64,000 bases of DNA from an uncultured Acidobacteriaceae bacterium (GTDB taxonomy: Bacteria; Acidobacteriota; Terriglobia; Terriglobales; Acidobacteriaceae), in NCBI GenBank assembly GCA_903849645.1, contig CAINJJ010000041.1, forward strand, positions 90,610-154,609, in the 5' to 3' direction. The translations under genes and the position numbers were made by a program. The notes below the pieces were generated by a model, which saw only the letters and a list, made by a program, of their open reading frames with translations, was not told where the DNA came from and ran no database searches. Shown piece by piece: positions 18,266 to 26,487 of this stretch; the stretch's first letter is position 1; each line of letters begins with the position of its first letter.

Positions 18266-18542
18266 ATCGTTCTCCAGAGGGGGGGAATAGGAACGGTATG
18301 GGCGGATGGTATCAAGAAACGGGACGAATGGGAGATGAATTTAGCGAGGTTTGGGGTGAAAACCCAGCGTTGATTGCAGAGCATTTGCGGGCGGTACGAA
18401 AGTCCTGCCTGGACATCTTGAACAAATGCAGCATGTCAGCCACCGCTGCGCTGTGACAGCACGTCAGCGAGTCAGCGGCGGCCGCAATCGAGGCTGGCTC
18501 CGGGCACCCCGTACGGGTGGGCGGAGGTGGGCCAGAAGCTTG

Positions 18543-19628
18543 TTACTTGCTCAACTGCTTGACGAAGAAGTCGGCCATGAGGTGATTGGCTTCGATGGCC
18601 TCAGGGAGTTTTTCGCTGTACCAGAAGGCGTGGGGCAGGGCGTCGTAGACCAGGAGGCGGGCGTCGACGCCGGCAAGGACGTAGGCGCGATGGAGGTTGA
18701 TGGTGCCGCTGAGCAGCAGATCGCGTCCGCTGGTGACGAAGAGGGTGGGCGGGTAGCCGTGAAGGTCGGCATAGATGGGCGAAAGAACGGGGTCCACGAG
18801 GCGGGTGGAGGCGGAGTATTCGGCCTGGATCGGGCTTGCCTCGGGGATGTCAAGGTGGCCGGAGAGTCCGCGGAGGGCATAGAGGGCCATGGAGTCGCCG
18901 TCACGGGCAAAGTCGCCCATGCCACTGAAGATGCCGAGGGCGGCGGGCATGGGCAGGCCAAGCTGGCGGATACGGACGGCCACTTCGGCGGTGAGGATGG
19001 CGCCGGCAGAGGTGCCGTAGAGGACAATGTGGGCCGGCTTGTAGGTCTTGAGCAGCTCTTTGTAGACGGCGATGGCGTCATCCACCGCTGCGGGGAAGGG
19101 GTTTTCCGGAGCGAGGCGGTAGAGGGCGGCGACGACCTTGATTTTGGTGTAATAGGCGATGGGGATGGACTCGGTGTAGGAGCCGGAGTCCGAGTTGAAG
19201 CCGCCGCCGTGGAGGTTGAGCAGGACCTTGTCCTTGTTGGCCTCGGAGAGGTTCGCGGGGGTGACGATGCGGACGGGGACGCCGGCGATTTTTTCTTCGA
19301 CGATGGTGTTGGGGCAGAGGGCGGTCCAGGCGATGCGCGCGCCGGCGGTGTAGGCGTCGGTGCCCTTGCGGCGTTCCGCGAGGGACTCGGGCGGGCCCTG
19401 ATCGGGCTCGGGGCGGGCGAGGAAGGACTGCGCCTCGCGGCTGACGGTTTTGGGCACGGGCACGACGCGGGTGACGTGGGCGGCGCCCTGGGCGTCAATG
19501 AAGCTGGTGTCGCTGCTGGGGGCTTCAGCCGCGGTGGTGGGGTGGGGTACGGCTGTGGGCTGCTGCGCGCAGAGGCAGGCGGAGGCGGCGCAGAGGAGCA
19601 AGGCGGCAAGGCGGGAGATGGATGTCAT
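18543..19628 (-). CDS. Alpha/beta hydrolase, hormone-sensitive-lipase-type esterase, secreted
   Basis: 361 residues. Signal peptide (about 1-21, ending CLC/AQ, possibly a lipoprotein cysteine). The HSL-family oxyanion motif HGGGF is at 140-144, the nucleophile Ser207 sits in GTSAG (in place of the common GDSAG), the acid is in TSGRDLLL and the catalytic His in LPHAFW near the C-terminus. It should hydrolyse short-chain or bulky esters in the periplasm. It stands alone, with a strong hairpin between it and the upstream sigma-like gene. Confidence 0.9.
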   Translation of the reverse strand: MTSISRLAALLLCAASACLCAQQPTAVPHPTTAAEAPSSDTSFIDAQGAAHVTRVVPVPKTVSREAQSFLARPEPDQGPPESLAERRKGTDAYTAGARIAWTALCPNTIVEEKIAGVPVRIVTPANLSEANKDKVLLNLHGGGFNSDSGSYTESIPIAYYTKIKVVAALYRLAPENPFPAAVDDAIAVYKELLKTYKPAHIVLYGTSAGAILTAEVAVRIRQLGLPMPAALGIFSGMGDFARDGDSMALYALRGLSGHLDIPEASPIQAEYSASTRLVDPVLSPIYADLHGYPPTLFVTSGRDLLLSGTINLHRAYVLAGVDARLLVYDALPHAFWYSEKLPEAIEANHLMADFFVKQLSK

Positions 19629-19740
19629 GCGAGGGGCTCCGGGACGGGAAATGCCGAAGCAGGCGACGGGTCAAGCCGCCTGATGCGGAACCCGTTCACG
19701 ATAGCAGAGAGCCGGGGAAGCGATGGGGCCAGGGTGTCCG

Positions 19741-19781
19741 GCGGCGGAGAAGAGCGTGCCAACGTGCCTCTTCTCCGCCGC
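19741..19781. terminator. Strong 14-bp stem-loop between sigma-like gene and esterase
   Basis: A perfect 14-bp inverted repeat (19741-19754 with 19768-19781, 13-base loop) lies 19 bases after the stop of the 19800-20315 gene and 113 bases ahead of the esterase start. It lacks a T-tract, so factor-independent termination is uncertain, but the stem is far stronger than expected by chance. Confidence 0.45.
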
Positions 19782-19799
19782 GGGGTTGCTGCGGATGGA

Positions 19800-20315
19800 T
19801 CAAAGCGGCAAAACCAGCAGTCCGGCTGCCAGCAGGTGTTTGGTGAGGCGGTCGAGGGCCCTGGGCAACTTGTAGCCGACAGTGCGGTCTCCCATGCCCA
19901 GTATCTGGGCGGTTTCGGCGTGGGTGTACTCCTGGAGGACGATGCGGCTGATGATCTGCCGATCCAGAAGAGGGAGCCTGTTGATGCACTTCTCGATGTC
20001 GAGAACGAAGATGACCGCATCTTCGAAGGTGCGCACCGGTCGGCTCGATGCCCATCCGCGGGCGATTGGTTCGCCCAGGATGGAGGGCGCCCGGCCCACC
20101 TGCATGGAGGCGTAGAGGTAGCGCCGCAACAGGCTTTCGGTGTGCCTGCGGTAGAAGCCGAGGCTGATGTCCGGCTCGTCCTCGGATGAGTTGACGGCGG
20201 CCCGGGCCGGTGATGCCGGGGCTGCCTTTTGTGCGGCGATTCTGCGGCCCAATCTGTATGCCGGTTCCGGATTGGCCGCTCCCCACGAAACCGGCAACAA
20301 CAGCGCCGCGCTCAC
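19800..20315 (-). CDS. Sigma-factor-like helix-turn-helix protein
   Basis: 171 residues. The C-terminal third contains a sigma region 4-like HTH: LPLLDRQIISRIVLQEYTHAETAQILGMGDRTVGYKL is split here as LPLLDRQII, YTHAETAQILG and DRTVGYKLPRALDRL. The central part (GFYRRHTESLLRRYLYASM) resembles a degenerate region 2/linker. It lacks a recognisable complete region 2, so it may be an atypical ECF-like sigma factor or an accessory regulator. The gene starts within the last codon of the zinc-ribbon gene (four-base ATGA overlap), so both are translationally coupled. Confidence 0.7.
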   Translation of the reverse strand: MSAALLLPVSWGAANPEPAYRLGRRIAAQKAAPASPARAAVNSSEDEPDISLGFYRRHTESLLRRYLYASMQVGRAPSILGEPIARGWASSRPVRTFEDAVIFVLDIEKCINRLPLLDRQIISRIVLQEYTHAETAQILGMGDRTVGYKLPRALDRLTKHLLAAGLLVLPL

Positions 20316-20521
20316 TGGGCGCCTCCACCCAGATCAGCCACGGCCCAAACCCTCAACAACGGTTTACGGCGGGGACGCCCAGGGCGCTTGCGGCTGTCGG
20401 GCGTGGGAAAGTCCCTGAGTTTTGTTTCGCACTGCCGGCAGTAAACACTTCCCTGATCCTGGGTGCGATACCAAAGGCAACCGCATCCTTCGCAAACTTT
20501 CAATTGCACGCGCATTTCCAT
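20312..20521 (-). CDS. Small zinc-ribbon protein with AT-hook-like basic tail
   Basis: 69 residues with CEGCG (10-14) and CRQC (28-31), two CxxC pairs that should bind one zinc, followed by RKRPGRPRRKP (about 44-54), which contains the PGRPRR core of an AT-hook, a minor-groove DNA-binding motif. GGAG lies eight bases before the ATG. It is coupled by a four-base overlap to the sigma-like gene. I do not recognise a named family. The pairing of a zinc ribbon, an AT-hook and a sigma-like protein points to a DNA- or transcription-related role, which is inference. Confidence 0.7.
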   Translation of the reverse strand: MEMRVQLKVCEGCGCLWYRTQDQGSVYCRQCETKLRDFPTPDSRKRPGRPRRKPLLRVWAVADLGGGAQ

Positions 20522-21050
20522 GACGAATTCTCCGTAGTTCTTTTCTTTCCCGTCGGGTTTGTTTTACTTGCTTCTCTCCGCGGGGCAGAGAAAACCAGTT
20601 GCGTCATCTCAGGTTTCTTTCGTCCTGATGGGGGATCGCCGCCTGTGTCCTCTCGTTTCTTGTCATGCTCCTGGCGCGCAGATTCTGGAATTTTCGCTTC
20701 GTCCTGCCCCGGGCGCTTCTGCGGAGCGCTCTGGGTTGGGAATGAAAGAGAGTCGCGCGGTTTTTGACCGCGCCCGTGTTCACCAACCGCCGAAAAGGAC
20801 AGGATTGCTGCCCGTTCCGGCCTAGCGGTGACGAAACGTTCCCTCAAAGATTCCCACAAGCCAACACGAGATTAAGTAAAGCCAATCTAGAAACCTGCTT
20901 CTCTTGCGTCAATGCTCTCGGGCACATTTCCTCATCTTTGCTTTCCAATCCCTACGCGAGGGTCGAGAATGTAGGCAAATCAGCCTTTCCAGCTTTTCAG
21001 TGAGCAATGTGCAGCAAAGGTTGCCATTGCTGGTGGCTGATTTTCCACAA
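20522..21050. other. Intergenic region between divergent regulators, relatively AT-rich
   Basis: About 530 bases with no convincing gene. It is visibly less GC-rich than its surroundings and should hold divergent promoters for the zinc-ribbon operon (minus) and the repressor-like gene (plus). A 7-bp hairpin (GCGCGGT/ACCGCGC with a 5-base loop) lies at 20755-20773. I found no clear -35/-10 pair with good spacing. Confidence 0.4.
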
Positions 21051-21755
21051 ATGAACTTTACCCAGATGCATGAACGACTCCGGCTGGAACTGCTGCGCAG
21101 GATACAGCGGGGCACCCTGAGCGTGTCTCTGCTGGCCAGGCAGACCGGGTATGGGCAGGCGCATCTGTCGAACTATTTGCATAGCCGGCGGCAGCTCTCG
21201 CTGGAGGCGCTGGACCGGATACTGATGGCGCAGCACATGGGAGCCGCTGAACTGCTGCCGGCAGTGCTCCAGAGGGGCTCTCCGCCGGGAGATGCGGAAG
21301 GAGGGGCGGTGCCGGTGGTGTCTCATGCGGCCGCGCTGTTTGAGCCGCACATCCGGCCCGGAGCGGTGCAGTCGATGCTGCATCTGCCGGGTGGACTGCT
21401 GGAGACGATCCGCACCCGTGTTTCCAATCCGCGCCGCGCCTGGCAGCGGTTTGTGGCGGTGCGGGTCCAGGCCGCGGACGCGCTGCCGATGGAGCCGCTG
21501 CTTTTGCCGGAGGCGATCACGCTGATCGACCGGCACTACAACTCGCTGATGCCCTACCGGCCGAATCGGCCCAACCTCTACGCGGTGCGGCATGGGGCGC
21601 ACCTGACCCTGCGCTACGTGGACTTTGTGGCCAACCGGCTGGTGCTGCGGCCGCACAACATCGCCTACCCCGTGGACCTGATCGAGGTGGACCCAGGGGA
21701 GTCGCCGAGCGATTTGATTGCGGGACGGGTGGCGCTGATTTTGAACGAGCCGTAG
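21051..21755 (+). CDS. Repressor-like HTH protein with S24/LexA-like C-terminal domain
   Basis: 234 residues from ATG 21051 (MNFTQMHERLRLELL); ATG 21066 is an alternative. Residues about 5-65 form a helix-turn-helix (LLARQTGYGQAHLSNYLHSRRQLSLEAL, read as ARQTGYGQAHLSNYL then a recognition helix). The C-terminal 110 residues (NLYAVRHGAHLTLRYVDF to SDLIAGRVALILNEP) resemble the beta-rich S24 sensor domain of CI/LexA-like repressors, but I see no clear Ser/Lys cleavage dyad. A near-identical copy of the last 109 bases lies 1 kb downstream. No phage genes adjoin it, so it is treated as a chromosomal or relic regulator. Confidence 0.75.
   Translation: MNFTQMHERLRLELLRRIQRGTLSVSLLARQTGYGQAHLSNYLHSRRQLSLEALDRILMAQHMGAAELLPAVLQRGSPPGDAEGGAVPVVSHAAALFEPHIRPGAVQSMLHLPGGLLETIRTRVSNPRRAWQRFVAVRVQAADALPMEPLLLPEAITLIDRHYNSLMPYRPNRPNLYAVRHGAHLTLRYVDFVANRLVLRPHNIAYPVDLIEVDPGESPSDLIAGRVALILNEP
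21647..21755 (+). repeat. First copy of 109-bp direct repeat (3' end of the repressor-like gene)
   Basis: Bases 21647-21755 match 22652-22760 with six substitutions in 109 bases and no gaps. This copy is the intact gene end, including its stop codon; the intervening 896 bases hold a PIN/Phd toxin-antitoxin pair. Confidence 0.9.
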
Positions 21756-21867
21756 GGAAACGCAAGTTGTGTCTAGGCGCAAGACTCCGACCGTAAAATG
21801 GCGCACGCGGGTTCCGTGCATTCAACTGGACATTTGATTTGGAGCGGGAACCGCTTCGTGTTTCTTC

Positions 21868-22296
21868 CTATGCAGTCTCCAGAAGAAAGTCTGCCGGCCG
21901 CACGATCCTCACCTCATTCCATGGATGCAGCACCAGCAAATCCTCATCACTGCTGACCAGGGCGCCAGCCTCGCATGCTGCTGCCAGGGCCAGAAACTTG
22001 TCATCCTTTGGATCACGGCATCGAATACCGGCAGCAGGCCAATCCCGATCATGAACAATGAAGAGCCGGGCGTTGCCCTCAATCAACCGGATGAACTGCC
22101 GGCGGGCGTCCTCGTTCAAATACCGGCTGAACTTGTCTCGTGCAAGAACCTCTCTCAACTCCTCCAAGGTCTCTTTGCTGACGCAGAGAGTGGAGTATCG
22201 AAAGGCCTTCAGCAGTGCTTGGTAAGGTATGGAATCCGGCCGCAGGGCAGAAGAGACCAGTGTGCTGGTATCAAAGACCACCCTCTGTTCGCTCAC
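21868..22296 (-). CDS. PIN-domain toxin (COG1569-type RNase)
   Basis: 142 residues starting at a GTG (22296) that overlaps the antitoxin stop by four bases. Acidic PIN residues are visible: VVFDTSTLVSSAL (first Asp), the KETLEELREVL helix (Glu), and RDPKDDKFLALA with a final SSDEDLL (Asp pairs). PIN toxins are Mg-dependent RNases that cut tRNA or other RNA and are held inactive by the partner. The order antitoxin then toxin with translational coupling is typical of these modules. Confidence 0.85.
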   Translation of the reverse strand: MSEQRVVFDTSTLVSSALRPDSIPYQALLKAFRYSTLCVSKETLEELREVLARDKFSRYLNEDARRQFIRLIEGNARLFIVHDRDWPAAGIRCRDPKDDKFLALAAACEAGALVSSDEDLLVLHPWNEVRIVRPADFLLETA

Positions 22297-22580
22297 CGGG
22301 ACTCATGGACCAGACGATTCACCTCTTCATCTGTAAGTGCGGCGGCACTAGCCTGCTGGGTGGGCGTCCGGGCTTGTTTGGCTTGCAGACTCCACGCCTC
22401 CAACTCAGCCACTGCCCGGCTGCGGCGTCGCCTGGCGTCCAGCAACTCTTCCATGTCGCGCGGCGAAACGATGAAGGCAGCCGGGCGTCCATGGCGGGTG
22501 ACGGAGACGGTTTCCCGTTGGGCCATGTCGATCAACTGCCCAAAGCGGTTCTGGGCCTCAACGGATGTGACGGTAACCAT
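22293..22580 (-). CDS. Phd/YefM-family antitoxin of the PIN toxin
   Basis: 95 residues from the ATG at 22580, which has GGAGGAG seven bases upstream. The N-terminal half is a Phd/YefM DNA-binding fold (VTSVEAQNRFGQLIDMAQRE, here quoted in part, then SVTRHGRPAAFIVSP). The C-terminal half (DARRRRSRAVAELEAW and the acidic EEVNRLV) should wrap the toxin. It presumably represses its own promoter through the TAGTTTAACTA palindrome upstream. Confidence 0.85.
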   Translation of the reverse strand: MVTVTSVEAQNRFGQLIDMAQRETVSVTRHGRPAAFIVSPRDMEELLDARRRRSRAVAELEAWSLQAKQARTPTQQASAAALTDEEVNRLVHESR

Positions 22581-22598
22581 GGGCTCCTCCAAAGTAGC

Positions 22599-22634
22599 TA
22601 GTTTAACTATATTGGAGATTCTAGCTTTTTTCCA
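22599..22634 (-). promoter_or_regulatory. Promoter and operator of the PIN/Phd toxin-antitoxin operon
   Basis: On the minus strand TGGAAA (-35, 22629-22634) and TATAGT (-10, 22606-22611) are separated by exactly 17 bases. The palindrome TAGTTTAACTA (22599-22609) overlaps the -10 box, as expected for autorepression by the antitoxin. Confidence 0.6.
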
Positions 22635-22651
22635 GCGTCTGCTCCGATGCC

Positions 22652-22760
22652 GCGGCCGCACAACATCGCCTACCCTGTGGACCTGATCGAGGTAGACCCA
22701 GGGGAGTCGCCCAGCTATTTGATTGCGGGGCGGGTGGCGCTGATATTGAACGAGCCGTAG
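22652..22760 (+). pseudogene. Duplicated 3' fragment of the repressor-like gene
   Basis: This is the second copy of the 109-bp repeat. Read in frame it encodes RPHNIAYPVDLIEVDPGES followed by PSYLIAGRVALILNEP and a stop, with Asp changed to Tyr relative to 21051-21755. It has no start codon or upstream gene body, so it is a remnant. It shows either that a toxin-antitoxin cassette entered with duplication of the target end or that a tandem paralogue was largely replaced. Confidence 0.85.
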
Positions 22761-22972
22761 GGCAGGCGGGCGGCCAGTTCAGTGCGAAACTGCCGGGGGC
22801 ACTCCTGGGGAAAGTCCGGCAAAGTTCCGCATTGGCGGTGATCCGGGCAGGAGTATCGATTGTGTATCGGGCTGACCCGCTAAGAATGAAGATGCTTCGC
22901 ATCTCGATATGCATCGAGCAAAGGTAGACATCTACATGTGCAACACTAGCGACCCTGGTTTATAGTTCCCAC

Positions 22973-24172
22973 ATGCGAAGACCTGCCGGGCTTCTGGTTG
23001 CTCTTTTCTGTTGTGCTGCCGCTGCACAGAAGCCCGCTGCCACCGGCAGCGTCAGTGGCCATGTCACCTGCTCGGACACCAACACTCCAGCGCGGCTGGC
23101 CATCGTGGTCCTTCGGCCCGTCCCGGCAGCCAAGAGTGCTGACCCCGCTGCAGCAAGCAAATCCATCGAAGCGCGTCGCGTGCAAACACTGCTCGACGGT
23201 TCCTTCTTGATTCCCAAGGTGGCCCCAGGAACCTACCTTGTCCTGGCATCCATGGCAGGATACATTTCCCCCCTCGCCATTCTGGGCGTCGGCAACGAGG
23301 ACCTGCTTGAGCCCACAGACGATTTGCGGAAGCGCATTGTCGAGCGCGTCCCCACGATCTCCGTGGACGCCAACGGATCCGCCTCTCTGAACATTTCTCT
23401 TGAACGTGCCGGAGCCGTGAACGGCGCCATCCTCTACGAGGATGGTAGCCCCGCTCCCGGAATTGGTGTGCAACTGCGCGAACGAAAGCAAGGCAAGTGG
23501 GTACTCGTTCACAACGTCGTCGGCGACGGCATGGGTTCTGGCAATGCCACCACCGACGACCGCGGCAACTTCCGCATCACCGGCCTGCCCCCCTTGAAGG
23601 AGGCCATCGTTGAGGCAGACCTCAGCGCTCAAAACTCAACTCTCAATTTCAGTAAGAACGGCTTCAGCACGTCCGGAGGGTCATCGTTTTCGCTCGCGTT
23701 CTACTCCGGCGGGGCATTGCGCCCCAACGATGCCAAGTCCTTCCAACTCACCATGGGCGAAGAGCGCCCCGGTGAAGACATCACCCTTCCCATCTCCAAG
23801 CTCCACAAGGTCCAGGGTGTCCTGCTTGCCAAGAAAGACGGTCACGTCCTGAACTACGGCTCTGTCTCTTTGCTGTTCGCCGATGATCGCAGCCAACTTG
23901 GCACCACCGAAATTGGCGCGGACAATGAACACTTCGACTTCGCATTCGTACCGGAGGGCGACTACCTGCTGAAGGTGAACTCCGCCGCCGATGCTCGCTT
24001 TGACGAAGTTCCCAATGCGCCCGGCTCGATGCCTCCGTCATGGACAAAGACCACCATGGCCCACGAATACGGCACCACCGAGATCCCGCTTCACGTCGAA
24101 ACCGAGCGCACCGGGGTCACGGTCGATGTGCCGGAAAAGGGTTCTGCCCCAAATAATGCCGGTCAGCCGTGA
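22973..24172 (+). CDS. Secreted carboxypeptidase-regulatory-like domain protein
   Basis: 399 residues. Signal peptide (MRRPAGLLVALFCCAAAAQ), then repeated beta-sandwich modules: SVSGHVTCSDTNTPARLAIVVL (quoted in part as SGHVTCSDTNTPA), a second at GAVNGAILYEDGSPAPG with FRITGLPPL, and a third at VQGVLLAKKDGHVLNYGSV with FVPEGDYLLKV. These are CarboxypepD_reg/SpaA-like folds that bind ligands or act as spacers. The family is abundant in Acidobacteriota; function is unknown. It stands alone and is not obviously part of the surrounding toxin-antitoxin group. Confidence 0.8.
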   Translation: MRRPAGLLVALFCCAAAAQKPAATGSVSGHVTCSDTNTPARLAIVVLRPVPAAKSADPAAASKSIEARRVQTLLDGSFLIPKVAPGTYLVLASMAGYISPLAILGVGNEDLLEPTDDLRKRIVERVPTISVDANGSASLNISLERAGAVNGAILYEDGSPAPGIGVQLRERKQGKWVLVHNVVGDGMGSGNATTDDRGNFRITGLPPLKEAIVEADLSAQNSTLNFSKNGFSTSGGSSFSLAFYSGGALRPNDAKSFQLTMGEERPGEDITLPISKLHKVQGVLLAKKDGHVLNYGSVSLLFADDRSQLGTTEIGADNEHFDFAFVPEGDYLLKVNSAADARFDEVPNAPGSMPPSWTKTTMAHEYGTTEIPLHVETERTGVTVDVPEKGSAPNNAGQP

Positions 24173-24278
24173 TCCCGTGTACCGCGTTCAAGGCCGAATA
24201 GCATGAAGAGCAGGAGCTTTGGAGGGAAGAATCGTCGCCAAAGGGGAAGTTTCGAGTTCTGCGGCTGAGAGCTTGAGG

Positions 24279-24605
24279 CTACTCGAACAGTGTGGCGACC
24301 TTTGCCAGCACTTCATCCAGGATCGGCGCCGGCAAGGAGTCCACCTTGCGGGCATGGCGGGCGGCCAGGTCGAGAACGCGTGGCTGATCGCAGCGCACGA
24401 CGCCGGTGGTATTGATCCCCGTGACAGGTACGGCGAAGGCCAGGCGGCGACCGAATTCGCCGCCATTCGTAATCGGCAGAACCACCGGCAGTTTGGTCGC
24501 CTCGTTGAACTCGGCGGGCGATACGACCAGGACAGGGCGGCTGCCGCTTTGCTCATGCCGGGTGGTCGGGTCGAGAGAGACCATATAAATGTCGCCGCGC
24601 TTCAT
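24279..24605 (-). CDS. mazF: MazF/PemK-family mRNA interferase toxin
   Basis: 108 residues with the MazF signatures MKRGDIYMVSLDPT, EQSGSRPVLVVSP and VVLPITNGG, plus LPAPILDEVLAKVATLF at the C-terminus. The fold cleaves mRNA at short sequence motifs. The conserved Arg (SGSRPVL) and the Thr/Ser of PITNG that form the active site are present. The ATG overlaps the stop of the MazE-like gene by four bases. Length and motifs are normal. Confidence 0.92.
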   Translation of the reverse strand: MKRGDIYMVSLDPTTRHEQSGSRPVLVVSPAEFNEATKLPVVLPITNGGEFGRRLAFAVPVTGINTTGVVRCDQPRVLDLAARHARKVDSLPAPILDEVLAKVATLFE

Positions 24606-24859
24606 AGCAGCTCACCACCCACGGCGGGCGCATCAACCCATTCACTCTCCCCGGCGGGTTGCGGCTGCAAATAGTCCGAGACAGCCAACAACTCCGCGAG
24701 CGTGTAGCGCGGTCTTGGGCTGGGGTTGACGACCAGGCAACCGTGATCGACTGCCAGGCCGACGGTCGCACCAACTTGCAGATTGAGTTGATCGAGAAAG
24801 GCAGGTGGGACGGCCAACATGATGGAGCCACCCACCTTGCGCAGATTGGTTGTATGCAC
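24602..24859 (-). CDS. mazE: MazE/AbrB-type antitoxin
   Basis: 85 residues beginning at GTG 24859 with GGAGG five bases ahead. The N-terminal swapped-hairpin AbrB/MazE DNA-binding domain is seen as LRKVGGSIMLAVPPAFLDQL and VGATVGLAVDHGCLVV. The C-terminal acidic tail (YTLAELLAVSDYL, GESEWVDAP) should neutralise the toxin. A -10-like TATAAT (minus strand, 24880-24885) and the near-palindrome TTATA-N6-TATAA (24881-24896) lie upstream and probably form the autoregulated promoter. Confidence 0.9.
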   Translation of the reverse strand: MHTTNLRKVGGSIMLAVPPAFLDQLNLQVGATVGLAVDHGCLVVNPSPRPRYTLAELLAVSDYLQPQPAGESEWVDAPAVGGELL

Positions 24860-24879
24860 TGTGCCCTCCCTGCGGATAA

Positions 24880-24896
24880 ATTATATAAAAGTATAA
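24880..24896 (-). promoter_or_regulatory. Probable MazEF promoter/operator
   Basis: TATAAT on the minus strand (24880-24885) within an inverted repeat TTATA/TATAA (24881-24896), 21 bases upstream of the GTG start. No good -35 box is seen at the usual distance. Confidence 0.45.
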
Positions 24897-24940
24897 CACG
24901 GGCAGTAGATGGATGAGCTTCTTCGAGGATGCTACTCGCT

Positions 24941-26320
24941 TCAGCCGCCGATGGCGGGGTTGTCAAAGCGGGTGTATTTGGCCACGAAGTTGAGAAAGAC
25001 GGTCTCCGTGGGGCCGTTGCGCTGCTTGGCGATGATGATCTCGGACTTGGCCTTGTCGGCCTCGGTGAGCTCCTCGGTGCGGTTGTAGTAGGACTCGCGG
25101 TGGATGAAAGCCACCACGTCGGCATCCTGCTCGATGGAGCCGGACTCGCGCAGGTCGCTGAGCATGGGGCGCTTGTCGTCGCCGCGGCGCTCGCTGGCGC
25201 GGGAGAGCTGGGAGAGGGCGACGACAGGGACGTGGAGCTCCTTGGCGAGGGATTTGAGGCCGCGGGAGATGGCGGAGACCTCCTGGGTGCGGTTTTCGTA
25301 GTTCTTTTTGCCGGAGGAGGGCACGGTGGCGGACATGAGCTGCAGGTAGTCCACGACGATGAGGTCGAGGCCGCCGGCGTTCTGGCGGAGGCGCCAGGCC
25401 TTGGCGCGCATCTCGGCCAGCGAGATGCCGGCGGTGTCGTCAATGAACATGCGCGACTCGACGAGCTGGCTGAGGGCATTTTGCAGCTTGGCGTGTTCTT
25501 CGCGGCCGATCATGCCCTTCTGGAGCATCTGCTGATCGACCCAGGCCTGGGAGGCCAACATGCGGCGCAGGAGCGATTCGCGGCTCATCTCCAGGCTGAA
25601 GATGGCCACCACGGCGTTGTGGTTGATGGCGGCGTTCTGGGCGATGTTGATGGCGAACGCCGTCTTGCCCATGGAGGGGCGGGCGGCGATGATGATGAGC
25701 TCGTCCTTCTGCAGGCCGCTGGTGATGCGGTCCAGGTCGGTGAAGTCGGTGGCCAGGCCGGTGACCTCGCGGCTGTGTTCGTAGAGCTTGTCAATGGTGC
25801 CAAATGAGTTCTGGACGATCTGGTCGATGGATTGGAAGCCGTTGCCGAGGCCCTTCTGTGTGACGACGAGCAGCTCTTCCTGGGCGGCGTTGAGGACGGC
25901 GATGGCCGATTCGGAGGGCTCGTTGGCCTGGGCGATGGCCTTGGCGCAGATATTCATGAGCTTGCGGAGCAGGCTCTTGTCCTTGACGATGCGGATGTAC
26001 TCGTCAATGACCGGGCGGCGGGGGAGGCCCTCGGTGAGGGAGGCGAGATAGGCGACGCCGCCTACCGACTCGACCTCCTTGTAGCGGGAGAGCTCGTTGG
26101 CCAGGGTGACGATATCGACGGCGTGCTGGCCTTCCATGAGCTCGCTCATGCGCTGGAAGATGCGGCGGTGGGACTCGAGGTAGAAGTCCTCGGCGCTGAT
26201 CTTTTCCGCGGCCTCGGCGTGGGCGGCGTTGTCGAGCAGGATGGCGCCGAGGATGGTCTTCTCAGCGTCGGTGTTGGCGGGAAGTCCCTGTTCCAGGGTG
26301 AGGTCGGGCTGGGCTGCCAT
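24941..26320 (-). CDS. dnaB: Replicative DNA helicase
   Basis: 459 residues from ATG 26320 (MAAQPDLTLEQGLPANTDAE); a longer frame to 26446 runs into the adjacent toxin-antitoxin control region. The N-terminal DnaB helical domain (AEKTILGAILLDNAAHAEA) precedes the RecA-like motor with Walker A ARPSMGKTAFA, the VVDYLQLM Walker B strand and the RGLKSLAKEL and QLSRASERR motifs. It is the hexameric fork helicase. Length is normal, with no intein. It is the only clear essential gene inside the toxin-antitoxin-rich region. Confidence 0.96.
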   Translation of the reverse strand: MAAQPDLTLEQGLPANTDAEKTILGAILLDNAAHAEAAEKISAEDFYLESHRRIFQRMSELMEGQHAVDIVTLANELSRYKEVESVGGVAYLASLTEGLPRRPVIDEYIRIVKDKSLLRKLMNICAKAIAQANEPSESAIAVLNAAQEELLVVTQKGLGNGFQSIDQIVQNSFGTIDKLYEHSREVTGLATDFTDLDRITSGLQKDELIIIAARPSMGKTAFAINIAQNAAINHNAVVAIFSLEMSRESLLRRMLASQAWVDQQMLQKGMIGREEHAKLQNALSQLVESRMFIDDTAGISLAEMRAKAWRLRQNAGGLDLIVVDYLQLMSATVPSSGKKNYENRTQEVSAISRGLKSLAKELHVPVVALSQLSRASERRGDDKRPMLSDLRESGSIEQDADVVAFIHRESYYNRTEELTEADKAKSEIIIAKQRNGPTETVFLNFVAKYTRFDNPAIGG

Positions 26321-26434
26321 ATCTCTAGAGTCTAGGCCGGGAGCGGGTTGGACGGCGTTGTGAAGATTGGGCGGGAGTCGTGGAAAACGGGGGTGGCGGA
26401 GGCGTGGGGCGATGGGCTTGATGACGAGCAGGGT

Positions 26435-26470
26435 TGTTGATTCCAACTAGAACGACTAAAATACTAGTTG
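26435..26470 (+). promoter_or_regulatory. Promoter and operator of the VapBC operon
   Basis: CAACTAG (26445-26451) and CTAGTTG (26464-26470) form a 7-bp inverted repeat with a 12-base centre that contains a -10-like TAAAAT (26457-26462). A weak -35 TTGTTG (26435-26440) lies 16 bases upstream. The arrangement fits an autorepressed toxin-antitoxin promoter. Confidence 0.55.
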
Positions 26471-26487
26471 ATATGGAGGTAACAAGA

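Noticed and set aside
18426..20189. A 587-codon plus-strand frame
   Set aside because: It lies antisense to the esterase and the sigma-like gene, both with clear motifs, and is Gly/Ala/Glu-rich without any domain.
20904..21050. Longer start for the repressor-like gene
   Set aside because: The extra 49 residues do not resemble a domain and fall in AT-richer promoter-like DNA; the HTH begins just after ATG 21051.
21051..21755. Prophage repressor marking a prophage
   Set aside because: No integrase, structural or lysis genes occur nearby; the neighbours are ordinary or toxin-antitoxin genes.
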